NCBI GenBank assembly: GCA_910585245.1
Contig: CAJUCO010000001.1
Location: 1 to 64,000, forward strand
From: an uncultured Oscillibacter sp.
GTDB lineage: Bacteria > Bacillota > Clostridia > Oscillospirales > Oscillospiraceae
Direction: 5' to 3'
DNA: 64,000 nucleotides
The notes beneath the pieces were generated by a model, which ran no database searches, was not told the DNA's origin, and worked only from the letters and a program-made list of their open reading frames with translations. Within the stretch, counting starts at the first letter, position 1; every line of letters begins with the position of its first letter. Of this stretch, positions 6,990 through 14,843 are shown piece by piece. The position numbers were made by a program, and so were the translations under genes.

Positions 6990-9329
6990 ATGTACTTAAA
7001 ACGCAGATTGATGAAAGCCGCGTCTATATGCTCCTATGTGTTTACAGGTCTGTGGCTGATTGCGGCGGCGTGTTGCTTTGCTTTTTCGAATGGCCTGTAT
7101 TGGCTGCTTTTGATCTTTGGCCTGGCCTGCCTGTATAACGGCTTTGTGATCACCTCGATCAGTGAGAGCATGACGGAGGGCACTCTGGAAAAAGGTGCAC
7201 AGAGAAAATTTCTCGTATGCTGGATCGTCAGTATCCTCTGTCTGCCTGCGTTTATTCTCAATGGGATCACGCTTTTCCGCAAGACGGAGGACGAGCTTGT
7301 GGTGGTGCGGCAGAATCGGAAACCTGCCAAGAGCGGCGGAGAAGTGCGTGCCTCCACAGAAAACGGGCCGCTTCACAGGACGAGGTCCTTTATCGCAATG
7401 TGCGTTGCCCTTGCCATTGTGTTCCTCAGCGGCTTTGCCGCAATGTGCGTTGAGACGGCGGGCTTTTCCGTCAAGGTCAGCGATTTCAGGCTGGATCGTG
7501 ATATGACCTGCGCTTACAACAACGGTGAGATCAACGGCAAACCGTTTGTCCTGGAGAATGACACCTCCTACGCGGTCACGATGTATGTGCCCAAAACGGC
7601 AACGGCGGAAACCCCTGCCCCTACGGTGTTTGTCCTGCCTGGCTTCACCCGTACAAAGGCGACTATGGCGCAGTATTGCCTTGAATTGGCCCGGCGCGGT
7701 TTCGTCGCGTTCTGCATGGACCCAGGCGGTCAGGGAGGAACGAACGAGCCCTCCACCGCCGGCGCAAACGGTATTGAATACCTCGTGCAGTACATCTATA
7801 ACAATACGGACGATTTCCGATTTTGCGACAAAACGCGGTTTGGAGCGGTGGGGCACTCCGCAGGCGGCGGAAATGTATGCACACTGGCTGCGGATATGGC
7901 GGGAGAGAGTTACCAGGAGAGTGTCATCAAATCCGTGTATATCTCTGGCTATATCAAGGCGTCCTCTGCGGAAAAATACAAAAATCTCAACTGCAACGCC
8001 GCCCTGTCCTATGCGTACTACGATGAGGGAGCCTTCCGCTATCAGACGGATACCTCGGCCTTTGAGGTCATCAGCCTCCGTTTTATCAATGAGGTAAACG
8101 GTGCGCAGGACAGTTTTGATAAAGTTGCCTATGACTATGGCTACGGCGATATGGAGACAGGAACCTACCGGATCGTGCACCGCGAAAATATCAATCACTG
8201 TTTTGAGATGTACGACAGAACCAGCATCGCCAATACCATCGATTTCTTTGATGAAAGTCTGGGAATGAACTCCGGCGTCAGCGGCCGTAGCCAGATTTGG
8301 TTTTGGAAAGAGATGTCCAATGGCCTTGCCCTCGCGGCGGCGTTTGTTTTTATCATCTCCCTCTGTGCCGTGCTGATGAAGACGCCCTTCTTCGCCGCAT
8401 TGAACAGCGGAAAAGAAGACGGTGTGAAGGCACTCTCCGCAAAGCGGCATACTGTGTCCCATAAGGTTATCTTCTGGTCCAGTATTCTTCTCACGGCCAT
8501 CATTGCCTGTCTCGACTACATCCCTCTGGCCAATCTCTCCATTGAGATTTTCCCGGTTGGAAATTCCGCAAAGGTGTTTACCTTTGTGTTCCCGGCGAGA
8601 ATGGTAAACGCGATACTTCTTTGGGCACTGGTCAATGGCACGATTGGACTGATAATCTTCTTTGGAACGACTATTGCCGAGTGGGCTTATGAAAAGGCGC
8701 ATGCAAAGGCCAAAGGGACGGACGTTGAGGTCTTTGACTGGGGGAAATTCCAGGAAATCAAAATCAGGGGAAATGAGCGGAGCGGTGTACTGCAAAATTC
8801 GGCAAAGGCTGTTTTCCTCGCATTGCTTTTATTCGGCGCGTTCTATTTCCTTGTACAGGTCAGCTATTGGATGTTCCACGAGGATTTCCGATTCATGCTG
8901 GTATCCGCGGCACCGCTCAATAAGAGAATGTTTGTCACGGCACTTGAATACATCCCCATCCTCTTTGTGTTCTATATCTCCAATTCCATCCGGGTGAATT
9001 GCAGCATAGGACGGGAGGGCTGGAGCGAGTGGAAGACCATTCTTGTGGGTGCGCTCGCAAACAGCGTTGGGCTGGCGTTTATTCTGCTGATTAACTATGT
9101 ATGCTATTTTGCCACAGGAACACCGTTCTATGGGTATTGGGGCAATGGCACTGAGATTTGGCTGTACGTGAACATGGTCTTCGGTCTACTGGTCATGATG
9201 TTTCTCCTGCCAATTTTCAATAGGCTGTTCTACAAAATCACAAATAACGTTTGGACAGGAGCAATCGTCTGCTGCATGATCTTCGTTACGATGACGATTT
9301 CTGCATCGGTTTCTTATATCCCCATCTGA
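6990..9329 (+). CDS. Large membrane protein with an internal alpha/beta-hydrolase domain
   Basis: A 779-residue protein starting after AAAGGAG. It has about four hydrophobic segments at residues 8-155, then an alpha/beta-hydrolase domain (about 195-430) and about six or seven further membrane segments to the C-terminus. The hydrolase has the oxyanion-region strand FVLPGFTR, the nucleophile elbow GHSAGG near residue 288 and a candidate catalytic His in NINHCFEMY near 403. With even membrane topology on either side, the hydrolase domain is probably extracytoplasmic, which would match the preceding lipoprotein. The substrate is unknown; a surface or envelope acyl/ester hydrolase is possible. I know of no characterized member with this arrangement. 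Confidence 0.8.
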   Translation: MYLKRRLMKAASICSYVFTGLWLIAAACCFAFSNGLYWLLLIFGLACLYNGFVITSISESMTEGTLEKGAQRKFLVCWIVSILCLPAFILNGITLFRKTEDELVVVRQNRKPAKSGGEVRASTENGPLHRTRSFIAMCVALAIVFLSGFAAMCVETAGFSVKVSDFRLDRDMTCAYNNGEINGKPFVLENDTSYAVTMYVPKTATAETPAPTVFVLPGFTRTKATMAQYCLELARRGFVAFCMDPGGQGGTNEPSTAGANGIEYLVQYIYNNTDDFRFCDKTRFGAVGHSAGGGNVCTLAADMAGESYQESVIKSVYISGYIKASSAEKYKNLNCNAALSYAYYDEGAFRYQTDTSAFEVISLRFINEVNGAQDSFDKVAYDYGYGDMETGTYRIVHRENINHCFEMYDRTSIANTIDFFDESLGMNSGVSGRSQIWFWKEMSNGLALAAAFVFIISLCAVLMKTPFFAALNSGKEDGVKALSAKRHTVSHKVIFWSSILLTAIIACLDYIPLANLSIEIFPVGNSAKVFTFVFPARMVNAILLWALVNGTIGLIIFFGTTIAEWAYEKAHAKAKGTDVEVFDWGKFQEIKIRGNERSGVLQNSAKAVFLALLLFGAFYFLVQVSYWMFHEDFRFMLVSAAPLNKRMFVTALEYIPILFVFYISNSIRVNCSIGREGWSEWKTILVGALANSVGLAFILLINYVCYFATGTPFYGYWGNGTEIWLYVNMVFGLLVMMFLLPIFNRLFYKITNNVWTGAIVCCMIFVTMTISASVSYIPI

Positions 9330-9393
9330 TGGAAAAACGCAGGGAAATAAATGAGATCTTTGTTATAGCAAGGACTTAGCACTTAATAAGATG

Positions 9394-9429
9394 AAACGGG
9401 GGATGTTCTGATTTGGCATCTCCCGTTTT
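9394..9429 (+). terminator. Terminator after the membrane hydrolase gene
   Basis: AAACGGGGGATG pairs with CATCTCCCGTTTT across a 10-nt loop and ends in TTTT. It marks the end of the element's cargo on this strand. Confidence 0.75.
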
Positions 9430-9547
9430 CATAACTTTATGGGTCAAGCTGGCTGCTGAACAGTTGAACTTCGAAACCAGGGATGCGCAGCAATATATGC
9501 ACCTTTAAGGTGGAGGCTTTTTGAACTTAGTCCACATGGAAATGGAA

Positions 9548-10978
9548 TCATTGGCTGCACTTATGGGGGCGGTTTGGCATACTGCCCTCCAGCCAGTCCT
9601 CAAATTCCTGCAGCAGCAGGTCACCCTTTAGACAAGTGTCCCTCATTTGAACAGCCTCATACTGCCACAGCTTGAATTTTTCTCGTTTAAGGCTCCCGGC
9701 CTGGACCCTGGCGAAGTATCGTTTATAGTATTTCTGGTAGACACTCAGCGGATTCTTCCCATCGTTGTTTTTCAGTTTCTCCAGATATGTTTCCTGCGCC
9801 GCAAGCTGCTGGCAGGTGCGGTGCTCGCCCTCCGCAATGCGGTCGCAGTATGCTCCGTGATAGTTGCCCTTGACAATGAAATACCTCCCACAGCGTTTGC
9901 ACTTTTGGAACTCCAGTCCGACCTCCAGAATTTTTGAAAATTCCAGGTACAGCATATCCCGCAGGTTGCTACAGGTGTAACTGGAGGAAATGAAACAGGG
10001 GATTGTGTAGTGCATCTGAAGCTCATACTCTGCCAGACTGTATTCTTCACAAAAGGCTTTTTGCTCAGGCATCAAGATGACCTCTTCGTTGGTGTCCAGC
10101 TTATCAAGGTCAGCCCCAAAGGGCATCGTTGTGCCATGCGGATCATAAGAGTCAGGCTGAAAGGTTTCCCGGCGTACGTGCGATGAGGACAAGCCTTTGA
10201 TTCTGCACCAAAGACTGTAACGCTCTGACGGATACAACTGGCCAAGCACCTTGGGACGGAAATTTTTATCCAGGCAGAATTCAAGGAGTTCCAGAAACTC
10301 CGTTTGCAAGAGGGCGAGATACTGCTGGTAATACTCCAAAGCCCTTTCTGTTCTTCGGGCAAACTGCGGAGGGAAAGCGGCTGTGTATATGGAGGAGTAG
10401 AAAACCTTGCTGAGAGCTGGAAATAGTTCTTCGTATTGCTCAAAGATATGGATAACGCCTTCTTTGGCGCTATGAATCGCTGGCGGCTTATCGGCAACTT
10501 GCGTGAGCTGCCGATAAGCTGTCCCGCAGTGCTCAAAGGCGGAGCTGAAATCCGCATAGCAAAAATTCAAGATACCTTCTCCCAGCGGCACGACAATTGT
10601 CGTGCCGCTAAATGCGTTGATCCGCTGTTCGGATGAGTCGTGAGGGTAGAGCGGCTCGGGTGGATTGACGAGAAAGGTACGCCCAAACTTTCCTCGACGG
10701 TCTTGAAGTTTGCTGCGCCAGAATTCTACCTCCGGCTCAGTTGGCTCTTTTTGGTATTTCTCTGGAATGGGATATTCTAAATCTTCATACAGATCGAACA
10801 TTGCCTCAAACTCATAAACGGGACTGACACTGATGTAAAGCTTTTTCTCTTCCGACAAATAAGAAACGCTGTTCTCAAAGAAAGAAGGAGAGAGGTCTGC
10901 ACAGCCACTCCACTGAGAATGGTAGTTTGCGGATTCGGGATGTTGGTAGTCAGACAAATCAAAGCTGGGTCCGAACAT
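9548..10978 (-). CDS. DUF6076-type protein with a Cys cluster
   Basis: About 476 residues. A GTG at 10987 is possible, but the ATG at 10978 lies 10 nt behind AAGGCGG and is preferred. No signal peptide is seen. Near residues 355-390 there is a zinc-finger-like cluster, CKRCGRYF followed by YCDR and RTC, as in the DUF6076 proteins I associate with mobile elements of Firmicutes. The rest is mixed helix and acidic stretches without a motif I recognise. It is transcribed divergently from the HTH gene from an overlapping promoter pair. The function is unknown. Confidence 0.7.
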   Translation of the reverse strand: MFGPSFDLSDYQHPESANYHSQWSGCADLSPSFFENSVSYLSEEKKLYISVSPVYEFEAMFDLYEDLEYPIPEKYQKEPTEPEVEFWRSKLQDRRGKFGRTFLVNPPEPLYPHDSSEQRINAFSGTTIVVPLGEGILNFCYADFSSAFEHCGTAYRQLTQVADKPPAIHSAKEGVIHIFEQYEELFPALSKVFYSSIYTAAFPPQFARRTERALEYYQQYLALLQTEFLELLEFCLDKNFRPKVLGQLYPSERYSLWCRIKGLSSSHVRRETFQPDSYDPHGTTMPFGADLDKLDTNEEVILMPEQKAFCEEYSLAEYELQMHYTIPCFISSSYTCSNLRDMLYLEFSKILEVGLEFQKCKRCGRYFIVKGNYHGAYCDRIAEGEHRTCQQLAAQETYLEKLKNNDGKNPLSVYQKYYKRYFARVQAGSLKREKFKLWQYEAVQMRDTCLKGDLLLQEFEDWLEGSMPNRPHKCSQ

Positions 10979-11047
10979 GGAAAGCACACCGCCTTTTGAA
11001 AATCCAGATATGCCCTAAAATCGAAAATTTATATCACATCAGAAAAT

Positions 11048-11076
11048 ATTATACAGAATGCTTGTTCTTCTGTCAA
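11048..11076 (-). promoter_or_regulatory. Promoter of the DUF6076 gene
   Basis: TTGACA (11071-11076) and TATAAT (11048-11053) on the minus strand are exactly 17 bp apart, a consensus promoter. It overlaps the opposing promoter at 11062-11090. Confidence 0.75.
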
Positions 11077-11090
11077 ACCTCTGTTATCCT
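11062..11090 (+). promoter_or_regulatory. Promoter of the HTH/excisionase genes
   Basis: TTGTTC (11062-11067) and TATCCT (11085-11090) are 17 bp apart on the plus strand, weaker than the opposing promoter whose -35 box lies in this spacer. Confidence 0.5.
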
Positions 11091-11114
11091 GTCCGAGAGA
11101 AGAGGAGGAATACA

Positions 11115-11438
11115 ATGCGATATTACAATAAGCAGCTTTTTCAACTTGACGCCGAGATTTTCTATCACAGCCTCACGGCCCATCAACTGGCGGTGTACAG
11201 TTACCTGGTATTCTGCTCCGGCAACCGGAACGCCTGCCAGATAAATGTACGAACCATCGCCGTCGCCTGCGGCTGTTCGGAGTCCAGCGTCAGAAGAGCT
11301 CTGCACTGTTTGCGGGAACGGGGATTCATTGATGTGAAGGGAGCGGTACAAAAACTGAGGAGCGGTGGTTACCGGCGGACCTGCAATCGCTACTATCTGC
11401 TGGACAGGAGTGAGTGGAAGCCGCTGGATGGAGCGTAG
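11115..11438 (+). CDS. Small winged-HTH DNA-binding protein
   Basis: A 107-residue protein starting after AGAGGAGGAA. It opens with RYYNKQLFQLDAEIF, then a helix-turn-helix (INVRTIAVACGCSESSVRRAL) and a wing (LRERGFIDVKG), the pattern of the HTH domain found in replication initiators and small regulators on integrative elements. It lies between the divergent promoter and the excisionase-like gene, so it may regulate excision or element copying. No catalytic domain is present. Confidence 0.75.
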   Translation: MRYYNKQLFQLDAEIFYHSLTAHQLAVYSYLVFCSGNRNACQINVRTIAVACGCSESSVRRALHCLRERGFIDVKGAVQKLRSGGYRRTCNRYYLLDRSEWKPLDGA

Positions 11439-11442
11439 TGCT

Positions 11443-11478
11443 CTTCCAAATAGAGCAAGGAAATGTATGAATAAAAAG
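11443..11478. repeat. 36-bp direct repeat, copy B
   Basis: It matches copy A at 312-347 with one mismatch and sits between the HTH gene and the excisionase-like gene, ending 5 bp before that gene's ribosome site. It contains small out-of-frame ATG codons, so a leader peptide or protein-binding site is possible but unproven. Confidence 0.75.
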
Positions 11479-11494
11479 TCGGCGGAGGATGACG

Positions 11495-11722
11495 ATGAAG
11501 GAATCTGTGTACAAGAGCTATGATGAATTGCCGCTGTTCCTCAACGCGAAAACAGTGGCAAAGGTGTTGGGAGTTTCCCCGTCCAGCGGTTATGAGCTGA
11601 TGCACCAGCGGGACTTCCCAACACTGAAAATTGGGAACCGTATCGTGGTTCCCAAAGAGGAGTTTGTCCAGTGGGTGGAGCGCAACACGAGTGGCGGCAG
11701 TGATGAATGCTCTGAAGTTTGA
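11495..11722 (+). CDS. Excisionase-like HTH protein
   Basis: A 75-residue protein of the excisionase/MerR-like winged HTH family: FLNAKTVAKVLGVSPSSGYEL is the recognition part and LKIGNRIVVPKEEFVQWVER the wing and last helix. It would bend att DNA and favour integrase-mediated excision. The ATG at 11495 is chosen over 11489 because the latter directly abuts GGAGG. Unlike the usual xis-int arrangement it is over 3 kb from the integrase, as in several mobilizable elements with a relaxase between them. Confidence 0.85.
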   Translation: MKESVYKSYDELPLFLNAKTVAKVLGVSPSSGYELMHQRDFPTLKIGNRIVVPKEEFVQWVERNTSGGSDECSEV

Positions 11723-12061
11723 GAACGATGGACTCCAGCGAAGGACACCCCGTGTGAACGCCTGTAAGGCGCCATGTGCGATTCTTCCACCTGGACAAGG
11801 CAGACACTCCCGTGAGGGTGTTCTGCGCCGAAACACGGCGGTTTGCGAAGGACGAAAGAAAAGCAGGAGAAAGCCCTGGTGCTTTCCGTGCGCCAGGGCA
11901 AGGACTTCTGCCCGCAGTGCGGGCAGTTGCGGGGGCAAAGACTGACGCTTTTTTGACGGGGGAGCAGACCGATTGACGCTGATATTCCCAAGGGTCCCTC
12001 TAAGCCCTGCCGTTGAAGGCTTTGGCATGACGCTAATTTGGAATAAGGAGGATATTTCAGC
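11723..12061. other. Structured non-coding region, possible oriT
   Basis: This 339-bp gap between the excisionase gene and the mobilization genes contains consecutive hairpins: ACACTCCC/GGGTGT (11804-11821), GCCCTGG/CCAGGGC (11873-11899), TGCCCGC/GCGGGCA (11909-11925) and AAGCC/GGCTT (about 12004-12024). Short open frames here lack ribosome sites or recognisable motifs. The position directly upstream of an accessory protein and a relaxase is where transfer origins usually lie. No nic site can be assigned by eye. Confidence 0.45.
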
Positions 12062-12484
12062 ATGAATGAAGATAAAAAGCGGCACACGGTCTGGCTCACT
12101 CCGGATGCGTGGAGTCAGGTGGAAACCAGCTATACAAAAGACAACTGCACTACGAAAAATGAGTACATCGAAAAGGCCATCCGCTTCTACACTGGCTATC
12201 TGAATACACAAGATGCCGTCAGCTATCTCCCGCGTGTCCTTGCGGATGTGCTAGAGGGCAAATTAGGAGCGATGGGTACCCGGATCGGCAAGCTGCTGTT
12301 CAAGCTGGTCGTGGAACAAGACATGACCTCGAATATCACTGCAGCGGTGAATCAGATTCCCCTGGATGATCTGGAACGTCTGCGTGCGCGCTGCATCCGG
12401 GACGTCAAAAAGACCAACGGGGTCATCAATCTCGAAGAGGCTGTTAGGTACCAGAATGGATGGGATGATCAATGGTCAGGCTGA
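12062..12484 (+). CDS. Mobilization accessory protein (ribbon-helix-helix-like)
   Basis: A 140-residue protein starting after AAGGAGG. The N-terminus (RHTVWLTPDAWSQVE, then NEYIEKAIRFY) has the strand-helix-helix look of ribbon-helix-helix DNA-binding proteins. Its stop overlaps the relaxase start by 13 bp, indicating translational coupling. Small DNA-binding proteins in this position generally help the relaxase load on oriT. The family name is not certain. Confidence 0.7.
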   Translation: MNEDKKRHTVWLTPDAWSQVETSYTKDNCTTKNEYIEKAIRFYTGYLNTQDAVSYLPRVLADVLEGKLGAMGTRIGKLLFKLVVEQDMTSNITAAVNQIPLDDLERLRARCIRDVKKTNGVINLEEAVRYQNGWDDQWSG

Positions 12485-14409
12485 TTCAAAAGAGCGGCTA
12501 CATCAAAGCCGGCAGCGCGTCCGGGTACATGAAGTACATCGCAACTCGTGAGCGAGTGGAAAAGCTGAAGGGCAGTGCTCCTGTGACGAAAGGTCAACAG
12601 CAGCTCATTGAAAATCTGCTCCGGGATTTTCCTGACGCAAAGGAACTGCCTGAGTACGAAGACTATTCTGCAGTCTCTACATTCGGCAGCGCCTCTGTGT
12701 TGATCTCTGCGGTGCTGGATGCGAACGCGCACAAGTTCACGGATAGAGATGGCTACATGAAGTATATCGCAACGCGGCCCCGTGCTGAGCACCACGGTGA
12801 GCACGGCCTATTCAGTAATCGGCCGGTGTCGCTGGACGCCGCGCTCAAAGAAGTCGAGACACATACCGGAAACGTGTGGACCTTCATCTGGTCTCTGCGT
12901 CGGGAGGACGCGGTGCGGCTTGGATACGACCATGCAGAGAGCTGGCGAAAGCTGATCAAGGCCCATCAGGTGGAGATCGCGGAGGCCATGAAAATTCCAC
13001 CGGACCAGATCCGTTGGTATGCGGCGTTCCACGATGAAGGCCACCATCCTCATGTCCACGCCATGGTCTGGTCAGATGATCCGAAGCAGGGTCGATTGAC
13101 CAAAGAGGGTGTCAAAAAGATTCGCTCCAGGTTCTCTAATGATATTTTCCAGGATGAGATGTACACGCTCTATCAAGAGAAAGATGTTTCCTACAAGGAG
13201 CTCGTCGCAATGTCACGGCGGACCATGAAAGAACTGCTGGAGAAGATGCGTTCAGGCTCCTGCGGCAGCCCGGTGATTGAAAACAAGCTGCTGGAGCTGT
13301 CACAGTCGCTGGAAACGGTCAAGGGCAAAAAGGTCTATGGCTACTTGAAGAAGCCGGTCAAGGTTCAGGTGGATGCCATAGTGGACGAGCTGGCGAAGCT
13401 CCCAGAGGTGGCGGATTGCTATGAAGTCTGGAACGGCCTGCGGGATGAACTGGAGGGTTACTACAAGGACGTGCCTCGTCAGCGGCTGCCGCTTTCACAG
13501 CAGAAGGAATTCCGTGCAATCAAAAATCTGGTTATTCAGGAGGCGGAAAATCTTCGGCTGGGTGTGTTCACCTTCGAGGATGCGGAGATGAGCGATGAGC
13601 TGGAAACGGATTTGGAAATCCTTCCGCAAAGCGTTGGCTATGGTGAAGTGCTGGGGTACCGCCAGGCGGCAGCGTTGTTCTACGATGATGATGTCACACA
13701 GGCAGAAAAACGAGAAGCGGTGAGAACGCTGGAGCAACTGTGGGATAAGGGTTTTACCTCTGCTGCGTATCACTTGGGCAAAGCGTACCGGGATGGCCTT
13801 GGCGTGCTGCCGGACGATGAAAAGGCGGAGGAGTGGTTCCGTTGCTCTGCTGCGATAGGAAATGTAAAGTCTCAGTATGCCCTGGGAAAACTGCTTCAAG
13901 AGCAAGGGCGGCTCAGTGAGGCGGTGGCGTGGTACGAGCATGCCTGTAAATCTGACAGCCAGTACGCCCAGTACTCCCTCGGAAAGATGTACTTCCTGGG
14001 CAATGGCGTTTCGAAAGACGTCAGCAGGGCAATTCAGTTGCTGACGTCTTCCGCGAACCAAGGGAACCAATACGCGCAGTATGTTCTCGGCAAGCTCTGC
14101 CTGCAAGGTAAGGAGGTGGAAAAGAATCCAGGGGCGGCAGAGTATTGGCTAACGCTGTCCGCTGTTCAGGGTAACGCACCTGCCCAGTTCCTCCTGGAAC
14201 ACCGTCAGTATGATCCGTCTGTTCTTCTTTGCACTGTGAGGCTACTCCACCACATGAGCAACATTTTCTGGGAAACGCTTCCGCCGCCTAATCCGGCGGG
14301 AGGCCATGTGGAGAGCAAGCTCATGGGTCGGATTCGTGAAAAGAAAATCGCCATGGGCCATAAGCCGGACGATCACGAGGAGTATCGGAGGCCGTCAATG
14401 TCGATGTGA
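12472..14409 (+). CDS. MobP3-like relaxase with C-terminal Sel1 repeats
   Basis: A 645-residue protein. The N-terminal region (about 85-250) contains the histidine metal-binding motif HHPHVHAMVW (191-200) of MobA/MobL-type relaxases, which nick oriT and lead the transferred strand. GYMKYIATR occurs twice (18-26 and 94-102). The C-terminal third (about 423-576) holds at least four Sel1-type tetratricopeptide-like repeats (AAYHLGKAYRDGLG, QYALGKLLQEQG, QYSLGKMYFLGNG, QYVLGKLCLQG), probably a protein-interaction surface. No conjugation ATPase is nearby, so the element depends on another conjugation system. Confidence 0.88.
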   Translation: MVRLIQKSGYIKAGSASGYMKYIATRERVEKLKGSAPVTKGQQQLIENLLRDFPDAKELPEYEDYSAVSTFGSASVLISAVLDANAHKFTDRDGYMKYIATRPRAEHHGEHGLFSNRPVSLDAALKEVETHTGNVWTFIWSLRREDAVRLGYDHAESWRKLIKAHQVEIAEAMKIPPDQIRWYAAFHDEGHHPHVHAMVWSDDPKQGRLTKEGVKKIRSRFSNDIFQDEMYTLYQEKDVSYKELVAMSRRTMKELLEKMRSGSCGSPVIENKLLELSQSLETVKGKKVYGYLKKPVKVQVDAIVDELAKLPEVADCYEVWNGLRDELEGYYKDVPRQRLPLSQQKEFRAIKNLVIQEAENLRLGVFTFEDAEMSDELETDLEILPQSVGYGEVLGYRQAAALFYDDDVTQAEKREAVRTLEQLWDKGFTSAAYHLGKAYRDGLGVLPDDEKAEEWFRCSAAIGNVKSQYALGKLLQEQGRLSEAVAWYEHACKSDSQYAQYSLGKMYFLGNGVSKDVSRAIQLLTSSANQGNQYAQYVLGKLCLQGKEVEKNPGAAEYWLTLSAVQGNAPAQFLLEHRQYDPSVLLCTVRLLHHMSNIFWETLPPPNPAGGHVESKLMGRIREKKIAMGHKPDDHEEYRRPSMSM

Positions 14410-14543
14410 CGAACTCAAAATTTGAGTCGCATAAACAAAGATAAAAGTCCGCCGGAAAAAGTTCTCAAAAATGTTTCGGCTAAGGGGTAGCTATTAGCGC
14501 AGAGTTAGGGTATTGTGTGTTGCTGCAAAGGAGGTGGGTGGAG

Positions 14544-14840
14544 ATGAGAAAAACCCTGGAAGATCTCTACTACGGCAACATCACACCCTGTGAGCAGCAG
14601 ATGATACCTGGCTCAGAACTGAAGCGGGCGGTGGACCGTGCCGCTAAGTGCGAGGAGCAGCTGATGGAATTCCTTAATGAGGATGGTCAATACGTTCTTA
14701 AAAAACTCATCCGGTCACAGCATGAGATCAACAGTATCACAGCGACCGAGAATTTCATCTTGGGCTTCCGCCTCGGTGTCCGTTTGGTGGCGGAGTGCAT
14801 GGATGAAAACGATGGCGATATCAGAAGCGGAGGTGAATAG
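14544..14840 (+). CDS. DUF6809-type small protein
   Basis: A 98-residue acidic protein starting after AAAGGAGGTG at 14527-14536. It opens with KTLEDLYYGNITPCEQ and ends with a helical segment (FILGFRLGVRLVAEC), the pattern of the DUF6809 proteins seen next to integrases in Clostridia. It precedes the integrase by 3 bp and is surely co-transcribed with it. The function is unknown. Confidence 0.75.
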   Translation: MRKTLEDLYYGNITPCEQQMIPGSELKRAVDRAAKCEEQLMEFLNEDGQYVLKKLIRSQHEINSITATENFILGFRLGVRLVAECMDENDGDIRSGGE

Positions 14841-14843
14841 CAA

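Noticed and set aside
6996..8795. 599-codon antisense frame over the membrane hydrolase gene
   Set aside because: The plus strand has membrane segments and a GHSAGG elbow; the minus frame has no recognisable domain.
11776..11976. 66-codon frame in the region before the mobilization genes
   Set aside because: There is no ribosome site and the frame runs across several hairpins, so structure rather than coding seems to be conserved.
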